Assembly (NCBI GenBank): GCA_965220485.1
Contig: OZ244832.1
Span: 2,356,001 to 2,420,000, forward strand
Source: Aldehydirespirator sp965220485
Lineage (GTDB): Bacteria; Actinomycetota; Acidimicrobiia; Acidimicrobiales; Aldehydirespiratoraceae
Direction of reading: 5' to 3'
DNA length: 64,000 nt
Part shown: positions 17,093-24,876 of the stretch, piece by piece
Numbering within the stretch: position 1 is the first letter of the stretch
How the letters are laid out: each line of letters opens with the position of its first letter
Translations under genes and position numbers: made by a program
Notes under the pieces: generated by a model
The model's database searches: none
Told to the model about the DNA's origin: nothing
Seen by the model: the letters and a program-made list of their open reading frames with translations, nothing else

Positions 17093-17244
17093 GAGGCCGA
17101 GCGAATAGGCGGCGATCAATGAGGAACCTCCGCGAGGCGCGGAGCGAGGCCGTGGCCCGAGCGGCCCGTGAGCGCAGCGAACAAGAGCGGGAAACACAAC
17201 ACCGCACCGCGAGGCGCTCGCAACCTATTTGCGGACGCTCTAAG
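17089..17244 (+). repeat. Interspersed intergenic element, copy B
   Basis: About 156 bp. It opens CTAAGAGGCCGAGCGAATAG, where the TAA is the stop codon of the MttB-family gene, holds the conserved core GGCCGTGGCCCGAGCGGCC plus GTGAGCGCAGCGAACAAGAG, and closes CTATTTGCGGACGCTCTAAG. The right end, read backwards, matches the left end with a few differences, giving imperfect terminal inverted repeats of about 20 bp. No coding capacity is evident. Confidence 0.8.
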
Positions 17245-17254
17245 CACAAAGGAG

Positions 17255-17280
17255 AGGGGCGGGGCCGAAGCCCCGCCCCT
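17255..17280 (-). terminator. Hairpin terminator after the first binding-protein gene
   Basis: A perfect stem AGGGGCGGGGC / GCCCCGCCCCT with a CGAA loop, 42 bp beyond the stop of the minus-strand binding-protein gene and followed on that strand by a weak T-rich run (CTCCTTTG). A near-identical hairpin at 23384-23409 follows the second binding-protein gene. Because the stem is symmetrical it can also stop transcription from the plus-strand MttB gene. Confidence 0.75.
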
Positions 17281-17322
17281 TCAACTGTTGGTCGTGTTTG
17301 AGGCCTCAGGCCTCGGGTGTGG

Positions 17323-18693
17323 TTAGCCCGCGGCTAGCGCTGCGGCGATCCACTCGTCGGCCAGGTCGCGGTTGTCGGCGAGCCACTGGGTGGCCAGGTC
17401 GGTGGGGCTCTCGCCCTCGCCCATGGCCACGTTCGCCAGCGACACGTCGATCACAGACAGCCTGACCGCCTCGAACAGTGCGTTGGCAGCGGGGTTGGCC
17501 GCCAGGAAGTCGTTGTTGGCCGTTACCAAGATGTCGGCGGCAACCCAACCGATCGGGCACTTGCCGTCATCCGTGTTCGCTGCCGACGGGCACTGGTCGG
17601 GGCCGATGGAGGCGAAGCCGCCGGAACCGTCCGCGCCGAGCTGGCTGTGCTTCTCGCCGCCTTCCTGGTTGGCCGGGTTGGAGTCGTCGAGAATCTCGTT
17701 GACGCCCATCCAGTACACGTTGTCGCCGGGGCGGAGCTGGGTGATGTACGCGGTCGGAGTCCACGTGTACAGCACCATCGGGACGCCCTCACCGACGTTG
17801 TCAACAGCCTGAGCGAACATCGCGTCGTAGCCGGCCTTCGTCTGCACGATGTTGTCCCAGCCGCTGAACGCGATCTGATTCTCGATGATGTTGTCGCAGG
17901 TCCAGTCCTCGGGACAGCCGAAGATGTCGGCGATGCCGTTGCCGGGCACCGCGTCGGTGGCGTCGAACGCGGCGAGCGCATCGGCGTTGGAGTTGAGCTC
18001 GTCCATCGTGTACACGCCGTACTCGTCGGCGAAGGACTTGGTGACCAGGAACCCCTGCAGACCGCCCGCGAGCATCTCCTCGCCGACGATGGTCACGTGG
18101 TCGCCCACCAGCGAGCCGTCGGGCAGATCGCCCGCCAGCCACGCCAAGTGGCCCGGGTACCAGCTGTTGGGCCAGTAGTCCATCTCGCCCTGAGCCATAG
18201 CGATGTAGCCATTGTTGGGCCCGAGTTCGATCTCGCCGGGATCGGAAACGTTGTAGCCCAGTTCCTCCAGCAGCTGCTGGTACAGCTCGGCCTGGAAGTA
18301 GCCCGAGGACCAGTTGGCCCGGCCGGCGATGACATCGACGCCCTCACCGGGAAGCGCAGCCATCTCTTCTTCGGCCATCTCTTCTTCGGCCATCTCTTCT
18401 TCGGCCATCTCTTCTTCGGCCATCTCTTCCTCGGCCATCTCTTCCTCGGCCATCTCTTCCTCGGCCATCTCTTCCTCGGCCATCTCTTCCTCGGCCATCT
18501 CTTCCTCGGCCATCTCTTCCTCGGCCATCTCTTCCTCGGCGGGAGCCGGTGCCTCTTCAGCGGGCGCCGGTGCCTCTTCCGCCGGAGCAGCCGGCTCGAC
18601 AGTCGTGTCGTCGGCGTCGTCGCCGCAGGCGGCGGCGATCAGAGCGAAAGCCGCGAGCAGGGCGAGCCAGATGCTCGCGTTCCTCTTCTTCAT
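17323..18693 (-). CDS. Glycine betaine/DMSP-type ABC transporter substrate-binding lipoprotein 1
   Basis: A 456-residue lipoprotein of the OpuAC/ProX family. A signal peptide ends in LIAAAC, followed by an Asp- and Pro/Glu-rich linker and then 12 tandem copies of the pentapeptide EEEMA (repeat at 18361-18540). The binding domain starts at LPGEGVDVI and contains ANWSSGYFQAELYQQLLEEL and the W-P-N-S-W-Y-P-G-H-L stretch, whose aromatic residues should form the quaternary-ammonium cage. The ATG at 18693 was chosen because AGGAGG lies 7 bp upstream; a longer open frame has no such site. It is the last gene of an ATPase-permease-binding protein set, separated by 170 bp from the permease, so it may have its own promoter. 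Confidence 0.88.
   Translation of the reverse strand: MKKRNASIWLALLAAFALIAAACGDDADDTTVEPAAPAEEAPAPAEEAPAPAEEEMAEEEMAEEEMAEEEMAEEEMAEEEMAEEEMAEEEMAEEEMAEEEMAEEEMAEEEMAALPGEGVDVIAGRANWSSGYFQAELYQQLLEELGYNVSDPGEIELGPNNGYIAMAQGEMDYWPNSWYPGHLAWLAGDLPDGSLVGDHVTIVGEEMLAGGLQGFLVTKSFADEYGVYTMDELNSNADALAAFDATDAVPGNGIADIFGCPEDWTCDNIIENQIAFSGWDNIVQTKAGYDAMFAQAVDNVGEGVPMVLYTWTPTAYITQLRPGDNVYWMGVNEILDDSNPANQEGGEKHSQLGADGSGGFASIGPDQCPSAANTDDGKCPIGWVAADILVTANNDFLAANPAANALFEAVRLSVIDVSLANVAMGEGESPTDLATQWLADNRDLADEWIAAALAAG
18361..18540 (-). repeat. Twelve tandem 15 bp units coding an acidic linker
   Basis: Twelve head-to-tail copies of a 15 bp unit (CATCTCTTCCTCGGC, or the TTC variant in the first few copies) encode repeats of EEEMA between the signal peptide and the binding domain of the lipoprotein. 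The units are almost identical at the nucleotide level and keep the frame, so slippage would change linker length by multiples of five residues without breaking the gene. Confidence 0.92.
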
Positions 18694-18863
18694 TACGTTC
18701 CCTCCTGGGGTCGTTTGTGCGCCATATGCCGGGCCTCCGGCCCGAGCGCCCGCATACGATAGCCCGTGTCCGCGAATTGCGAAAGCCCCTATCTGCTCAT
18801 GGCTCCAATAGGCGGGCAATCCGCGGCGCGTGCAGCTGTCCGCTAACGGGCTTTCCGACGTCC

Positions 18864-21416
18864 TCAAGCGTCGTCGGAAGCTTGAACGATGTCGTCGTAG
18901 CTCTTGTTGCGCTCGAACTCCGCCAGAGTCCCGCGCGTCGACGCGAAGATCGTGCCGCCGGCCGCCAGCACGAAGGCAGCTCCGACGCCCGCCACGAACT
19001 TGACGTGCGCGACCCGCACGATGGTTGCGATCCAGCCAAGCGGAACCATCGTGATGGCCAGCCCGACGCCGCCCACGAGAGCGCTCCAGCGGTACCGGAG
19101 CCACTCGTCGATGCCGAACACACCGATGGCCGGGAGCGTCAGGACCAACACCGCTATCCCAGCGATGAGAGTCCAGACAGCCAAGCCGGCTCCGGCCCCT
19201 GTGAAGCCGTCTTGGACCACGCTGGTGCGCTCGACCCTGGCCCGCGCCTGGGCCCAATCCGCGGCCAGGATTCCCTCATCCGCCTTGGCCTGAGTCGCGG
19301 CCCGGCTCAGTTCTTCGGCGCGCTCAGTGTCGCCTGCGGCCTCGGCTTCGTCCGCGGCCGCATCGAACTCCCGGGCCTCTTCGGCCATGTCCTGCGCCTC
19401 GGCCACGATCGCGTCGAGTGCGGCGGTCACCTCCGGTGTGAACACCGACTCAGCCCGGTTGTCGAAACTCCATCCAGAGTATCCGCCCGCGACCAGCAGG
19501 AGCAAGGCAAAAGCGCAGCCGAGCATCCTGCCCCAGCCGACGCGAGCTGTCAGCGGGCGGCGCGCCGCCATGGGCGCCTGCCACAGCCACGCGATCGCTC
19601 CAGCGACCGCGATCACCCCGCCGACCACCGCGACCCAGACTCCGAGTCCGGTCGAGTGGGCGACGACATCGTCGGGCGGGTTGGCCAGCAGATACGCCAA
19701 CGCGCTTCCGAGCGCGGCGATCGAGAACACCGCTGCGCCGTGGGCTGAGAACCACCTCGAACCCTGGCCCGGTCGCCACAACGTGTTGACCGCGGCCCAA
19801 GCCGCGACCGCCGCGGCCATGGCCATGAAGATCCCGAACCAGGATCCGCCCGAGGCCGACACGCCATTGAAGCTGCCGGAGGCCAGGTCGAGATCGGCGG
19901 TGCGGGCGTAGGACGAGATCAGGCCCGAGTCCACGCTCCACGGCAGCAGCAGGGAGACGAGCATGGCCAATGCGCCGGCGCCGGCGACAGTGACGGCTGT
20001 GCGCTCGGCGCCGACCGCCGGCAGGAAGGCCTCCTCCGGCGCTATTGGCTCCGCGGCCAGCCTGGAGACCTTCTCGTCGGCCGCGGCCTGGGCCTCCTCC
20101 AGCAGTTTCTCGGGGGTACGACGATTGGCCCACGCCTTGCCGATGCGAGAGAATAGGTTGGAGGAGTCGGCGTCCGTCTGGCTGATCCTGTCCAGAACGA
20201 CGGCCACTAGGAAGAAGGCCAAGCCACCAGATCCACCCAGGGCTATGTCCTGGTTCTGGATGCCCTGATAGAGCAGCCGACCCAGGCCGCCCGCGCCCAT
20301 GATCGCCGCGATGCCGAGCATCGATATGGCGAGCAGCAGCGTCTGGTTGAGCCCGGTCATGATGGCGGGACGGGCCAAAGGAAGCTGCACATCGAACAGC
20401 ACCCGCCGCTCCGGTGCGCCATAGGCCCGCGCCGCCTCCACCACATCCTCGGGCACCTGCCTGATGCCGAGGTTGGTCAGCCGTATCAGCGGGGGAAGGG
20501 CGAAGGTCATGGTGACCATCGTCGCTGAGACGAACCCGATGCCGAAGAAGAAGATGAACGGGAGCATGTAGACGAAGGAGTGCACCACCTGCATGGCGTC
20601 CATGACCGGTCTGACGACCTTCCAGGCACCGTCTACCCGTCCGCACAGCACGCCTATGGGGATGCCGACGATCACGCACAAGAGCACGGCCACGCCGATG
20701 AAGCCGATGGTGAGCGCCGTCTCCTTCCAGTAGGCCTCACCCAGCAAACCGCAGATGAGCAGGCCGACGAATGAGAGCACGCCGACCTGGAAGTTGCGCA
20801 CCGCCCATCCCAGGGCGAACACGGCGATACACACCGTCACCCATGACATGCCCAGCAGCCACTCGTCGACTATGAGCTCGAGCAGTTTGGCAAAGGGCCA
20901 CTCGATCACCTCGAGGGTGGCCTTCAGATTGTTGTCCACCCAGAACACCGTCTGCTCGACCCAGTCCCCCACAGGTATCCGCCATCGGTCCAAGACGGTG
21001 TTCTGCCGAACCTGCGCGAGCAGCCCAGAACTGCACTCCAGCAGTTCGCCCTCGTCGTCGACGACCGCGTTGAGGCAATCGAACGTCTCGCCGTCCACGG
21101 TGAAGGTGGTCTCGCCTGAGGCAATGATCTCCTTCGGCCGGGAGCGGTACCACCCCACCGCGAGCAGCCCGACCAGGCCGCCGGCGCCGATCCCGAAGCG
21201 GCGGGCTCTCACGCCTCCCAGGATCATCAGGGCCGGGATCGCGAAGAGGGCTATCACGAGGAGCCACTCGATTCCGACCTGAAGCCAGTCGACCACCACG
21301 TCGCCGGCCTCCGGGCTGGTGACGGTGTCTATGAAGCGGTCGATGAAGTGCCCTTGGTACTCGTCGCCGCTGGCTTGGGCCAGCAGTCCGAGCCCGGCCG
21401 TCGCTGGCGCGCTCAC
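18864..21416 (-). CDS. Glycine betaine/proline-type ABC transporter permease with long extra membrane regions
   Basis: An 850-residue permease. The OpuAB/ProW-type core lies at about residues 180-400, with the coupling motif EAARAYGAPERRVLFDVQLP and the pore segments around GLNQTLLLAISMLGIAAIMG. Before it lies an N-terminal membrane region of about 140 residues that is missing in the paralogue at 24877, and after it about 450 residues with several hydrophobic segments and a charged, Glu/Ala-rich helix near AREFDAAADEAEA. Ordinary members have 280-350 residues. The GTG start overlaps the ATPase stop by four bases (GTGA). The role of the added regions is unknown. Confidence 0.82.
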   Translation of the reverse strand: MSAPATAGLGLLAQASGDEYQGHFIDRFIDTVTSPEAGDVVVDWLQVGIEWLLVIALFAIPALMILGGVRARRFGIGAGGLVGLLAVGWYRSRPKEIIASGETTFTVDGETFDCLNAVVDDEGELLECSSGLLAQVRQNTVLDRWRIPVGDWVEQTVFWVDNNLKATLEVIEWPFAKLLELIVDEWLLGMSWVTVCIAVFALGWAVRNFQVGVLSFVGLLICGLLGEAYWKETALTIGFIGVAVLLCVIVGIPIGVLCGRVDGAWKVVRPVMDAMQVVHSFVYMLPFIFFFGIGFVSATMVTMTFALPPLIRLTNLGIRQVPEDVVEAARAYGAPERRVLFDVQLPLARPAIMTGLNQTLLLAISMLGIAAIMGAGGLGRLLYQGIQNQDIALGGSGGLAFFLVAVVLDRISQTDADSSNLFSRIGKAWANRRTPEKLLEEAQAAADEKVSRLAAEPIAPEEAFLPAVGAERTAVTVAGAGALAMLVSLLLPWSVDSGLISSYARTADLDLASGSFNGVSASGGSWFGIFMAMAAAVAAWAAVNTLWRPGQGSRWFSAHGAAVFSIAALGSALAYLLANPPDDVVAHSTGLGVWVAVVGGVIAVAGAIAWLWQAPMAARRPLTARVGWGRMLGCAFALLLLVAGGYSGWSFDNRAESVFTPEVTAALDAIVAEAQDMAEEAREFDAAADEAEAAGDTERAEELSRAATQAKADEGILAADWAQARARVERTSVVQDGFTGAGAGLAVWTLIAGIAVLVLTLPAIGVFGIDEWLRYRWSALVGGVGLAITMVPLGWIATIVRVAHVKFVAGVGAAFVLAAGGTIFASTRGTLAEFERNKSYDDIVQASDDA

Positions 21417-22627
21417 ATGAACACCTCCCGCTCGAAGCCGTCTATGAGCTGCTCTACCCGTCCCATCTCCTCCATGATGAGGCGAGGATCGAGGTTGCCG
21501 ATCAGCTTGCCGTCGTGGTCCACGACCGCTATCGACAGCCCCCGGCCCGCAGCCGCGTACAACTCGTTGAGCGTGGCGTCGGGAGCGCACTTGTCGAAGT
21601 CGGTACGCAGCGCGGCCTGCAGATCGTCAGAGCCAAGCGATCGGACTCTCAGACCGTCCGCGGCAGTGAGCAGCGCGGTCGGACTGCCTTGCGCATCGCA
21701 GCAGAAGCGCCCCATGACGTCGTCGATTGCCGTCAATGCCTGCGAGAGCGACAAATCGTTCGACACCGGCCTCGGCTCGGACATCACCTCGTGGACCTTG
21801 ATCACACGTCCCTGGTCGACGTCCTGCACGAACTCGGCCACGTAGCCGGTGGCAGGCTCCGTGAGGATCTCCTCGGGAGTCCCGATCTGCACGACCGCGC
21901 CGTCCTTCATGATGCAGACCCGGTCGCCGATGCGAAGCGCCTCGTTGAGGTCGTGGGTAATGAACAGGATCGTCTTGTGGACCCGGTCCTGGATCTCCAT
22001 CAGCTCGTCCTGCATCTGGCGGCGGATCAGCGGGTCGAGAGCCGAGAACGCCTCGTCCATGAGCAGGATGTCGGGGTCGGAGGCGAGGGCCCGGGCCAGG
22101 CCGACCCGCTGCTGCATGCCGCCGGAAAGTTGCGCCGGCCTGTGGTCGGCGAACGGCGCCAGACCCACCAGCGACAGAGCCTGGAGGGACGCCTTGTTGC
22201 GCTCGTCGCGGCTCACCTTCTGCACCCTCAGGCCGTAACCGACGTTGTCGATCACATTCCGATGGGGGAACAGCGCAAAATGCTGGAAGACCATTCCCAT
22301 CTTCTCGCGACGGAAGACTTGAAGCGGAGTGCCGTCGAGCTTCTGCACGTCCACACCGTCCACCAGCACCTCGCCGTGAGTGACCTCGTGGAGCTTGTTG
22401 ACCATGCGGATGGCGGTGGACTTGCCCGATCCCGACAGGCCCATCACGACGAAGATCTCGCCGCGTTCCACAGCGAAGTTGACGTCGGTTATCCCGACCA
22501 CGTGCCCAGTCCGCCGCTGCACCTCGTTCTTGGGCACACCCGAGCGGGCCATCTCGAAGGGTCGTCCCCGCGGCTGCGGTCCGAAAATCTTGTACACATC
22601 CTTGAACTCGATGATCGTGTCAACCAT
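21413..22627 (-). CDS. Glycine betaine/proline-type ABC transporter ATPase (OpuAA/ProV family)
   Basis: A 404-residue ATPase, the normal size of ProV. Walker A is GLSGSGKST, the signature is LSGGMQQRV, Walker B is DILLMDEAFSALDP and the H-loop is in FITHDLNEAL. The last ~110 residues form a CBS-domain pair, which in OpuA senses ionic strength. The ATG at 22627 is preceded by a GGGGAGAAAGAG ribosome binding site. It heads the operon and couples to the permease by a GTGA overlap. The second transporter set (23.5-27 kb) has no ATPase, so this one may serve both. Confidence 0.9.
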   Translation of the reverse strand: MVDTIIEFKDVYKIFGPQPRGRPFEMARSGVPKNEVQRRTGHVVGITDVNFAVERGEIFVVMGLSGSGKSTAIRMVNKLHEVTHGEVLVDGVDVQKLDGTPLQVFRREKMGMVFQHFALFPHRNVIDNVGYGLRVQKVSRDERNKASLQALSLVGLAPFADHRPAQLSGGMQQRVGLARALASDPDILLMDEAFSALDPLIRRQMQDELMEIQDRVHKTILFITHDLNEALRIGDRVCIMKDGAVVQIGTPEEILTEPATGYVAEFVQDVDQGRVIKVHEVMSEPRPVSNDLSLSQALTAIDDVMGRFCCDAQGSPTALLTAADGLRVRSLGSDDLQAALRTDFDKCAPDATLNELYAAAGRGLSIAVVDHDGKLIGNLDPRLIMEEMGRVEQLIDGFEREVFM

Positions 22628-22678
22628 CTCTTTCTCCCCGTTTGCCGCCTCGTGCCGAATGGCTACCCTAGTCGCTCC

Positions 22679-23197
22679 ATGTCCGAGCCTCCAGACAGCA
22701 CCCAATCGACGACCAAGCGCGAAGCCAGAGGCAAGGCCAAGACCGGCGGGTCAGAAAGTCGAGGCGCGCGAGGCAAGACTGTGGCGCCCGACCTCGACGA
22801 CGAGACCGCGGCAGCCCTGACTCTCTACAACACGTATCTGGTCGCCGACCGGGAGCAGCGGGCCCACGAGCGGGCTGTTCGCAAGGCCGAGAAGGCCAAG
22901 GACGACGCGGCCTCAACGGTGCGCAAACTGAATGATCGCAAGGCTCCGGCTGCTGAGACCGCCGAGGCTGAGGCGAAGTACCGAGACGCCGCCGAGGCGC
23001 TCCGCCGGCTGCGCGACGGCGACACCGCGGCCCCAGAGGACTCCGACGAGGAGGCCGAAGACCACCCCGAGACCCCGACTGACGGCGCAGACGCATCCGC
23101 CGAGCAAGACGCCGCCAGCGCCCCAGACGCCGCCGCCGGGCAAGACGCCGCCGGAGCCCCAGACACCGCCGCCGGGGACGCGAGCAACAGCTCCTGA
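22679..23197 (+). CDS. Highly charged, Ala/Glu-rich hypothetical protein
   Basis: A 172-residue protein that I do not recognise. The N-terminal 45 residues are basic and Ser/Thr/Lys rich, residues about 45-115 are predicted helical with alternating charges (REQRAHERAVRKAEKAKDDA) and could form a coiled coil, and the tail is acidic with repeated D-A-A-x-A-P-D and A-A-G-Q-D-A-A units. It has no membrane segment or cysteines. It is divergent from the transporter ATPase with 51 bp between starts. The composition argues for a real, disordered coding sequence, but no function can be assigned. Confidence 0.55.
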   Translation: MSEPPDSTQSTTKREARGKAKTGGSESRGARGKTVAPDLDDETAAALTLYNTYLVADREQRAHERAVRKAEKAKDDAASTVRKLNDRKAPAAETAEAEAKYRDAAEALRRLRDGDTAAPEDSDEEAEDHPETPTDGADASAEQDAASAPDAAAGQDAAGAPDTAAGDASNSS

Positions 23198-23290
23198 GTG
23201 GAGGTGGAGGACTCCGTGGACGACGATGACCTAGTCGGTGATGAACCGGCCGGCGTGACTGGCTAGCAGCACCGGTCCCACCTAGTAGTC
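23198..23290 (-). pseudogene. Relic of the 3' end of an SDR gene
   Basis: This segment matches 27195-27290, the 3' end of the SDR gene at 27197-27967, over about 90 bp (shared stretches include GGTGATGAACCGGCCGGCGT and TGGCTAGCAGCA). It has base changes, small indels and loss of the stop codon (CACTGA became CACTCA), so it is not functional. The rest of the 312 bp between 23197 and 23510 holds only a hairpin at 23384-23409 and no gene that I can see. Confidence 0.8.
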
Positions 23291-23383
23291 TGGACTCCCG
23301 GAAAACGCGATGGAGCTAGTCCAACGAGGACGAGCCAACCCCAACGGGATCACCAAATCCGCGGCAGACCACTAGCACGCGGC

Positions 23384-23409
23384 GAGGGCGGGGCCGAAGC
23401 CCCGCCCTC
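23384..23409 (-). terminator. Hairpin terminator after the second binding-protein gene
   Basis: Perfect stem GAGGGCGGGGC / GCCCCGCCCTC with a CGAA loop, 100 bp past the stop codon of the second binding-protein gene. It has almost the same sequence as the hairpin at 17255-17280, suggesting that the two transporter units share a common origin including their terminator. No strong T-run follows. Confidence 0.7.
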
Positions 23410-23509
23410 CTGGTAAGCTATTCAGACGAGCCGCGAGGCCGTCCCCCCAGCGATAGGAACCTGTGTCAGGCTCCGACCCGCAGGGAGCTGCAGACCGTTA
23501 CCGGCAGGA

Positions 23510-24700
23510 TCAAGCGGCGGCTCGGGCCTCCGCCAACCAGCTGTCGACCAAGTCCCGATTGGCCTCGATCCAGCCCGCGGCGTGGCGGCGCACATCGTCT
23601 TCTGTGTTCTCACCGCCATCGTAGACAACGTTTTGCAAGGCCACGTCGACCGGACTGACCACCACCAACTCGAACAGCTTGGCTGCGGCCGGGTTGGCCC
23701 CCAGGAAGTCGTTGCCGGCCGTCACCTGGATGTCGGCAGCCACGAAGGTGAGAAGGCACGGGTCGTTGGAGCAGTTGCCTCCCAACGCCGCGGCCGGACC
23801 CCGCTGGTCGAGTTCAGGCGTGATCGAGCCATCGTGAATCGTGGACTCCTCCTGCGAAAGCCACAGGGCGTCCACACCCGGAACCAGGTTGGCCACATAG
23901 GCGCTAGGTGCCCACGTGTACACGATGTAGGGCAGACCGTCTGCGTTCCGGGCGTAGGCTTCGCCGATCACGGCGTCATAAGAGCCGATCTCGATTTGCT
24001 CGATGTTGTCCCAGGCCGCGATCTCGAAGGTCTCGTTGATGGTTACTCGACAACCCCAGCCCTCGGGGCATCCCAAGACCTGGATTACACCGTCACCTGG
24101 CGTTGTATCGGCTGCATCGTAGATAGCCACCAACTCCGGGTCACTGACGATCTGATCCAGTGTCTTGATGCCGTGCTCTTCGACGAGCGACTTGTTGGTC
24201 AAGAAGCCCTGCAACCCGCCAGCGATCATCTCCTCGCCGACGACCGACACATGGTCGCTCACCAGGGAGCCGTCGGGCAACTCGGCACCGGTGAACGAGA
24301 AGTGAATCGGGAACCATGAGTTGACCCAGAAGTCAAACTCGCCCTCGGCCATGGCCAGGTAGGCGTTGGACGGTACGAGTTCGATTTCGGACGGATCGGT
24401 GACATCGAAGCCGAGTTCCTCCAGCAGGTCGTGATAGATGGCGGCTTGCATGTAGCCGGTCGACCAGTTGGCCCGGGCCTGGGTTACGCTCACGCCCTCG
24501 CCGGGCAACGCCATGGGTTCTTCCGTGGGTTCTTCCGCGGGCTCCTCCGCGGGCTCCTCCGCGGGCTCCTCCGCAGGCTCCTCGACCGGGGCTGCTGCTG
24601 GTTCTTCAGCAGGAGCTGCATCGTCATCGTCGCCACACGAAGCCGACACCAGCGCCAGCACCGCGATCACTACAAGCCAGACTATTCGCCTTATTGACAT
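23510..24700 (-). CDS. Glycine betaine/DMSP-type ABC transporter substrate-binding lipoprotein 2
   Basis: A 396-residue OpuAC/ProX-type lipoprotein. The signal peptide ends in LVSASC, followed by Asp residues and an acidic linker built from five E-E-P-A-like units, then the binding domain from LPGEGVSVTQ with ANWSTGYMQAAIYHDLLEEL and W-V-N-S-W-F-P-I-H. It is clearly paralogous to the protein at 17323-18693, though the linker repeat differs. GAGGGGAC precedes the ATG at 24700. It follows the second permease at 176 bp spacing, the same arrangement as in the first set, and ends before a hairpin. Confidence 0.87.
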   Translation of the reverse strand: MSIRRIVWLVVIAVLALVSASCGDDDDAAPAEEPAAAPVEEPAEEPAEEPAEEPAEEPTEEPMALPGEGVSVTQARANWSTGYMQAAIYHDLLEELGFDVTDPSEIELVPSNAYLAMAEGEFDFWVNSWFPIHFSFTGAELPDGSLVSDHVSVVGEEMIAGGLQGFLTNKSLVEEHGIKTLDQIVSDPELVAIYDAADTTPGDGVIQVLGCPEGWGCRVTINETFEIAAWDNIEQIEIGSYDAVIGEAYARNADGLPYIVYTWAPSAYVANLVPGVDALWLSQEESTIHDGSITPELDQRGPAAALGGNCSNDPCLLTFVAADIQVTAGNDFLGANPAAAKLFELVVVSPVDVALQNVVYDGGENTEDDVRRHAAGWIEANRDLVDSWLAEARAAA

Positions 24701-24876
24701 TTATGTCCCCTCTCTGTAACCGCCCCGATCTACTCGAAGCAGCGGACAGCCGCCAACGATATCCCGTGTCACGGCGTTGTCAAGGCTCCAATCCGTCATC
24801 GTTCGGCGCCACAGGTTCGACGGTCGAAGGTCTGACCTCGATTTCGGAACCGCCCGACCCTGCAAGGGGCTGATCC

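Noticed and set aside
18361..18540. Regular short repeats that could be mistaken for a CRISPR array
   Set aside because: Units are 15 bp, contiguous and lack spacers; they are in frame inside a lipoprotein gene.
18693..19257. Open frame extending the first binding protein upstream by 188 codons
   Set aside because: The extension overlaps the permease gene on the same strand, shows no lipoprotein signal and has no ribosome binding site, whereas AGGAGG and a signal peptide mark the start at 18693.
21515..22678. Upstream extension of the charged hypothetical protein through the antisense of the transporter ATPase gene
   Set aside because: The long frame is a shadow of the ATPase; only the part from 22679 lies outside it and has independent composition.
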